A stretch of DNA of 64,000 nt from CAVXGU01 sp963761615 (GTDB lineage Bacteria; Acidobacteriota; Vicinamibacteria; Vicinamibacterales; CAVVIG01): contig CAVXGU010000003.1 of the NCBI GenBank assembly GCA_963761615.1, forward strand, positions 2,666,001 to 2,730,000. The letters are read 5' to 3'. The position numbers and the translations under genes were made by a program. Every line of letters begins with the position of its first letter. Within the stretch, counting starts at the first letter, position 1. Below the pieces are notes generated by a model. That model saw only the letters and a program-made list of their open reading frames with translations, ran no database searches and was not told the origin of the DNA. This document shows, in pieces, positions 59,103 to 64,000 of the stretch.

Positions 59103-61573
59103 ATGCTCCCGACCACATCCCGACCGCTCCGTGCAGCGGCGCTGACCGTCATGGCCGTCGCCGCCTGCGCACTCGGCGCGGGCCATCGTCTGGCCGCCGA
59201 GGAGTCGCATAGCCACAGGCCGCTGCCGCGCGTCCACCTCGTGTCGAAGACGCCCACACCGCCCGGGGGACCCGCGGGCGCGGCGCCTCCCGTCGGAGGC
59301 TCGTGGACGCAGCTCACGCACCTGCCTCCCGTCGCGCTGGACAACTGCCTGCTGATGACCGACGGCACCGTCCTGTGCCACGGGAACGCCACCAGAGACT
59401 GGTACCGCCTCACGCCGACGAATACGGGCAGCTACCTGAACGGAACCTGGACGCTCGACTCGTCGATGCAGGCGGGTTATGCACCCATGTATTTCGCCTC
59501 CGCCGTCCTCCCCGACGGCCGCGTCATCGTCGAGGGCGGCGAGTACAACTGCAACCCCGGGTGCAGCGGCACGTGGACGACGCAGGGTTCCATGTACGAC
59601 CCGTCGACGCGCACTTGGACGGCCGTCCCGCCGCCGCCGGGCTGGAGCACCATCGGCGACGCCCAATCGGTCATCCTCGCGGACGGCACGTTCATGCTCG
59701 CCGACTGCTGCAGCGGCAAGTCGGCCTTCCTCAACCCCGGCACGCTGACCTGGACCGCGGTGGCCGGATCGGAGCTCGACAACGAGCACGACGAAGAGAG
59801 CTGGACGCTCCTGGCGGACGGCCGCGTCCTGACCGTGGACGCCTGGCCGGGGAACAGCCGGCTGTCGGAGATCTTCGACCCGGTCACGCAGCACTGGACG
59901 AGCGCGGGCAACACGCCGGTGCTGCTGACCGACAACAACCGGAGCGGCGCGTCTTACGAACAGGGACCCGGCATTCTGCGCACCGACGGGACCGTCCTCT
60001 ACTTCGGCGCCAACGGATCGGGCGCAGGCCACACGGCGTACTACGACACCGGCACCGGCACGTGGTCGGCCGGGCCCGACTTCCCCAACGGCGACGACGC
60101 GGCCGATGCGCCCGCCGCCCTGCTGCCGAACGGCAACGTGCTCGTCCAGGCGAGCCGGGGGATTTTCAGCACGCCGAGCCGCTGGTACGAAGTGGACCGC
60201 ACGACGTCCGCCTTCACGCAGGTCGCCTCGCCGTCGTACTCGTTCGCGATCTCGAGCTACTACGGCGAGATGCTGCTGCTCCCGACGGGCGAGGTGCTCC
60301 AGACCGAGTTCTCGAACGACGTCCGGCTCTACACCGCGAGCGGGACCTACGACCCGTCGTGGCGGCCGACGATCACGAGTGCGCCGTCCACCGTCACCCC
60401 CGGGTCGACCTACGCGATCTCCGGCACGCAGTTCAACGGCCTCTCGCAGGGCGCGGCGTACGGTGACGACTGGCAGTCGGCGTCGAACTACCCGCTCGTC
60501 CGGATCACCAACGTCGCGACCGGCCACGTCTTCTACGCCCGGACGCACGACCATGTGCCGATGGGGGTCGCCACCGGCGGGCAGACCGCCTCCACGTCGT
60601 TCGACGTCCCGGCGGGCATCGAGACGGGCGCGAGCGACCTCGAAGTCGTGGCCAACGGCATCCCCTCGGCGCCGGCGGCGGTCACGGTCGGCAGCGCCTC
60701 TCCGGACTTCGGCAAGACGAGCCCGGCCGACGGCGCGAACGGCCAGCCGACGACGCTGACACTCCACTGGGGCACGAGCAGCGGCGCAACGGGCTACCAG
60801 GTACTGCGTCGATCAGGTCGACAACGGCGCCTGCGACACGACGTGGACCAGCACGGGCGCCTCGACGAGCGCGAGCGTCGGCGGCCTGACGCCGGGCGCG
60901 ACCTACTTCTGGCAGGTCCGGGCCTCCGACGGCGTGACGACGACCGTCGCGGATGGCGGCACCTGGTGGACGTTCGCGACGGCGGCCAGCCTGCCCGGGG
61001 CGTTCAACAAGACGGCGCCCCCGAACAACGCGACGAATCAGGCGACCGCCCCGACCCTGACCTGGGGCGCCAGCAGCGGGGCCTCCAGCTACGAGTACTG
61101 CATCGACACGGTGAACAACAACACGTGCGACGGATCCTGGACGAACGTCGGCGGGGCGACGAGCGCGGCGCCCGGCGGGCTGAAGGCCGGCACGAAGTAC
61201 TACTGGCAAGTCCGGGCCCGCAACGGCGGCGGGACCACCGATGCCAACAACGGGACGTGGTGGGCCTTCACGACCGGCTCCGCACCGCACGCCTTCAACA
61301 AGTCCAAGCCGAACAACGGCGCGACCAATCAGCCGTCGAACCCGACGCTCAGCTGGGGCGCCAGCACCGGCGCGACGCGCTACGAGTACTGCCTCGACAC
61401 CACGAGCAACGGCGCCTGTGACGGCACGTGGGTGAGCGTCGGCCCGTCGAAGTCCGTGAGGCTGTCCGGACTCGCGCGCGGCACGAACGTACTCCTGGCA
61501 GGCGCGCGCCGTCAACGCCGTGGGCACGACCGAGGCCAACGCCGGCGTCTGGTGGACGTTCAAGACCAAGTAA
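59103..61573 (+). CDS. Secreted kelch/galactose-oxidase-like beta-propeller with three Fn3-like repeats (two frame breaks)
   Basis: About 822 residues after correction. A signal peptide (AALTVMAVAACALGAGHRLAA) precedes a propeller with kelch-type strands (ASAVLPDGRVIVEGGEYNC, WTLLADGRVLTVDAWPGNSR, AALLPNGNVLVQASRGIFS). A galactose-oxidase-like C-terminal domain (PTITSAPSTVTPGSTYAISG, ARTHDHVPMGVATGG) and three Fn3-like repeats follow. Extra bases at 60800-60801 and 61489 break the frame inside repeats 1 and 3. The active-site Cys-Tyr pair of galactose oxidase is not evident, so an oxidase role is doubtful. The gene is likely cell-surface or secreted. Confidence 0.75.
60708..61570 (+). repeat. 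Three tandem Fn3-like coding repeats
   Basis: Units begin at 60708, 61003 and 61294 and encode about 98, 97 and 92 residues. Each has F(G/N)K(T/S).P..GA(N/T)(G/N)Q near the start, SGA(T/S).Y.YC.D in the middle, then Y.WQ.RA and WW.F.T at the end. Comparing units shows where the two extra bases lie. Confidence 0.8.
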
Positions 61574-61611
61574 CGGCCCTTGCCGGGGGCCGGGGTGCCT
61601 TTGCGGCCGGA

Positions 61612-61639
61612 TTGGAGCGATAATCAACGCTCGCTCCAA
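61612..61639 (+). promoter_or_regulatory. Inverted repeat and -10 box upstream of the PIG-L gene
   Basis: TTGGAGCG (61612-61619) and CGCTCCAA (61632-61639) are perfect 8-base complements with a 12-base centre. GATAAT (61619-61624) lies in the centre as a probable -10. The site may be an operator, or the second arm may fold in the mRNA leader. Confidence 0.5.
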
Positions 61640-61658
61640 CCGACCGCAAGGAGGCGCC

Positions 61659-64000
61659 GTGGGTGCTCGAGACAGTGTGATCAGGCGGACGCTCGCTGCC
61701 GCGTTCGCCATCGGACTGGCAACGATCTGTCTGCCGGGGCGCGCGCCGCTCCGCGCGCAGGGCCGGGGCGGCGAGCAGCTCGTCCAGGCCGACGGCCACG
61801 TCGCGCTGGGGCTGGCGCTCCGCCGACTGGGCGTCTCCGGCACGTTCCTGCAGATTGCGGCGCATCCCGACGACGAGCACAACGGGCTGCTGGCACTCGT
61901 CTCGCGCAGCATGGGCCTGCGCGCCGTGTCGCTCCAGACCACGCGCGGCGGCGGCGGCCAGAACGAAATCGGCCCCGAGCTCTTTCAGGATCTCGCCGTG
62001 CTCCGCACGTCCGAGCTGCTGTCGGCCCACCGCTTCGACGGCGCCGAGCAGTACTTCACCCGCGCCATCGACTACGGCTACTCCTTCGATCCCCAGGAAG
62101 TCATCGGCAAGTGGGGACATGACGCGATCGTCGGAGACTTCGTCCGGCTCATTCGCACGATCCGCCCCGACGTGGTCCTGACGATGAACATCCAGGGCGG
62201 CGGCGGCGACCGCGCCCACGAGGCCACCACCATTCTGAGCCGCGAGGCGTACCTCGCGGCCGGCGATCCGACGAAGTACCCGGATCAGATCAGCGAGGGC
62301 CTCCGTCCCTGGCAGCCGAGCAAGCTGTACGAGACGCCGAGCGGGGGCCCCGGCGGGCGGGGCGGGCGGGGCGCCGGAGTGGCCGCTCTCGGCGCCGCCC
62401 AGGTCGACACCGCGATCTTCGACCCGGTGCTCGGTCAGACCTACGCCCAGATTGGCTTCGATGCCCGGAGTCAGCACAAGTGCCAGGGCATGGGCGGGCT
62501 GCCGCCGCTGCCGGGCGTGAGCGGACGCGGCTTCGGCGGCCGCGGCGGCGGACGGAACACCTACGAGCTGGTCGAGTGCGGAATCGCCGGCGAAGTCGGC
62601 AGGCCCGAGACCTCGATCTTCGACGGCGTCGACACGCGGCTCACGGCGCTCGCTCATTACGCCGGGGCGAATCCGCCGGCGGCCCTCGCCGCCGGGCTCG
62701 CGGCCATCGCGCACCAGGCCGCGCTCGCCCAGCAGGCGTTCGACGCCGGCAACGACGCGGGCACGGCGGCGCCGGTCGAGGCCGGACTCGCCGCCCTCCG
62801 CGATCTGCGCACGAAGCTCGGATCGCTCGGGCTCGACGCCGGGGCGCGCTACGAGATCGACTTCCGCCTGGCGCAGAAGGAACGTGACTACGAGAATGCG
62901 GTGCTCGCCGCCCACGGCATCACCTTCGACGCGGTTGCCGACGACGGCCTGGTGATCGACGGGCAGCCGGTGAAGCTGTCGCTCGCGGCCGTCAATCACG
63001 GCGCGACGCCCGTCGGCATCACCGCGGTGTCCATCTCCGGGTTCGACGGCGCCGCCGCGTGCGCGCCGGGGACCGTGAGGCCGGGCGCCGACTTCACCTG
63101 CGCCGCGGACGTCCGCGTCCCCGCCGACGCCGCCCTGACGACCCCCTACTTCACCGATCACTACTGGGCGACGCCGGCCGATCACGCGATCGACGTCTTC
63201 GCGCCGGGCGTGCCGTTCGGCGTCCCGTTCCGGGCGTCGCCGTTCCACGTGACCTTCCGCGTGCGCGCCGGCTCGGTGGACGTCACCCGCGATCTCCCCG
63301 TGCAGTTCCGGTACGTCGAGGACGTCTACACGGGACCGAAGCGGATGGAGCTGAGCGTCGTGCCGGCGCTCTCGGTCAACGTCACACCGCGGCTGAGCGT
63401 GATCCCGGCGGCGGCGGGCGGATCGGCGCCGCCGGCGCGGGAGGTCCACGTGGCGGTCACCAACAGCACGAAGGGCGCTGCGCAGGCGACGGTCCGGCTC
63501 GAGGCCCCGGCCGGCTGGACGGTCGTGCCGACGACCGCGACGCTCTCGTTCACCCGGGAGGACCAGGCGCTGTCGGCGCGCTTCGAGGTGTCGGCGCCCG
63601 CCGGCACCCGCCCGGGCAACTACGAGCTGCACGCGACGGCGGCGTCGCCGGCCACCGGGAGCAAGGCGTTCGACAGCGGCTATCAGACGATCGAGTACCC
63701 GCACGTCGAGCGGCGCCAGGTGATCAAGCCGGCCGCCGAGAAGGTGGAGGTGGTCGACGTCAAGACGGCGCCGAACCTCAACGTCGGCTACATCGTCGGC
63801 GTGGGCGACGAAGTCCCGCCCGCAATTCAACAGCTCGGCGCGACGGTGAGCTTCATCCAGCAGGACGAGCTGGCCTGGGGCGACCTCTCGAAGTACGACG
63901 TGATCGTGACCGGGGTGAGGGCCTACGAGCGCCGCGCCGACCTGCGCGCTTACAACCAGCGCCTGCTCGACTACGCCGCGAAGGGCGGGACGGTCATCGT
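61659..64000 (+). CDS. Secreted PIG-L family deacetylase (3' end beyond the window)
   Basis: The frame stays open for 780 codons to the right edge. The GTG at 61659 follows AAGGAGG (spacing 4); a second GTG at 61677 is possible. A signal peptide (LAAAFAIGLATICLPGRAPLRAQ) precedes the LmbE/PIG-L domain with the zinc motif AHPDDEHNG, TTRGGGGQNEIGPEL and RPDVVLTMNIQGGGGDRAHEA. RSQHKCQGMG is common in the acidobacterial/Bacteroidetes long forms. After about residue 440 come beta-sandwich domains. The family removes acetyl groups from N-acetylglucosaminyl substrates. Substrate unknown. Confidence 0.85.
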   Translation, partial: MGARDSVIRRTLAAAFAIGLATICLPGRAPLRAQGRGGEQLVQADGHVALGLALRRLGVSGTFLQIAAHPDDEHNGLLALVSRSMGLRAVSLQTTRGGGGQNEIGPELFQDLAVLRTSELLSAHRFDGAEQYFTRAIDYGYSFDPQEVIGKWGHDAIVGDFVRLIRTIRPDVVLTMNIQGGGGDRAHEATTILSREAYLAAGDPTKYPDQISEGLRPWQPSKLYETPSGGPGGRGGRGAGVAALGAAQVDTAIFDPVLGQTYAQIGFDARSQHKCQGMGGLPPLPGVSGRGFGGRGGGRNTYELVECGIAGEVGRPETSIFDGVDTRLTALAHYAGANPPAALAAGLAAIAHQAALAQQAFDAGNDAGTAAPVEAGLAALRDLRTKLGSLGLDAGARYEIDFRLAQKERDYENAVLAAHGITFDAVADDGLVIDGQPVKLSLAAVNHGATPVGITAVSISGFDGAAACAPGTVRPGADFTCAADVRVPADAALTTPYFTDHYWATPADHAIDVFAPGVPFGVPFRASPFHVTFRVRAGSVDVTRDLPVQFRYVEDVYTGPKRMELSVVPALSVNVTPRLSVIPAAAGGSAPPAREVHVAVTNSTKGAAQATVRLEAPAGWTVVPTTATLSFTREDQALSARFEVSAPAGTRPGNYELHATAASPATGSKAFDSGYQTIEYPHVERRQVIKPAAEKVEVVDVKTAPNLNVGYIVGVGDEVPPAIQQLGATVSFIQQDELAWGDLSKYDVIVTGVRAYERRADLRAYNQRLLDYAAKGGTVI

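Overview
The window looks like chromosomal DNA of a very GC-rich Acidobacteriota, most likely a Vicinamibacteria-like lineage. The clues are two tandem VWFA-related genes of the acidobacterial type, a FecR/DUF6600 protein, a secreted PIG-L deacetylase, a kelch/galactose-oxidase-like secreted protein and an HspR-type dnaK operon. The lineage is an inference from gene families; there is no rRNA gene here. Nearly all genes are housekeeping. I see no phage, insertion sequence, CRISPR array or obvious island.

Layout. 1-6020 (minus): a partial secreted protein, hemW, a DnaC-like ATPase, then dnaK-dnaJ-hspR with a HAIR operator (6089-6109). 6190-10233 (plus): FecR/DUF6600 protein and a class A penicillin-binding protein. 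10360-17728 (minus): V4R-like protein, TolB-like/TPR protein, SPOR protein, lnt, prfB (with its programmed frameshift) and murJ. 17784-21159 (plus): mobA, argS and a C26 peptidase. 21166-31401 (minus): methylmalonyl-CoA mutase subunits, a response regulator, valS, nadC, birA, coaX, an unknown gene and rlmD. 31442-32692 (plus): gdhA. 32716-40430 (minus): two VWA proteins, acyl-CoA dehydrogenase, HIT protein, IHF/HU and rpsA. 40661-42839: a histone-tailed DUF6335 protein, cmk and rluB. 42839-47853 (minus): uvrC, M50 protease, trpS, scpA and scpB, mostly joined by 4-base overlaps. 47872-53310: CDP-alcohol phosphatidyltransferase, ku, a membrane protein, efp, an HtrA-type protease and thrC. 53522-58061 (minus): mpg, uvrA, a MarR regulator and a cytochrome c. 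58084-64000 (plus): cupin, tRNA-Thr(CGT), SHOCT protein, kelch protein and a PIG-L deacetylase that runs off the right edge. No stretch longer than 300 bases lacks a gene.

The most informative regulatory feature is a complete SAM-I (S-box) riboswitch in front of threonine synthase (53318-53440). Its P1 3' strand overlaps the thrC ribosome binding site. A second theme is promoter architecture: many genes start 6-10 bases after a TAnnnT box, often as TGnTAnnnT, with no Shine-Dalgarno sequence, which suggests frequent leaderless mRNAs.

Four otherwise intact genes (dnaJ, SPOR, cupin and kelch, the last one twice) carry single extra bases that break the frame. I treat these as likely sequencing or assembly insertions, not as real pseudogenes, and annotate the genes across them.
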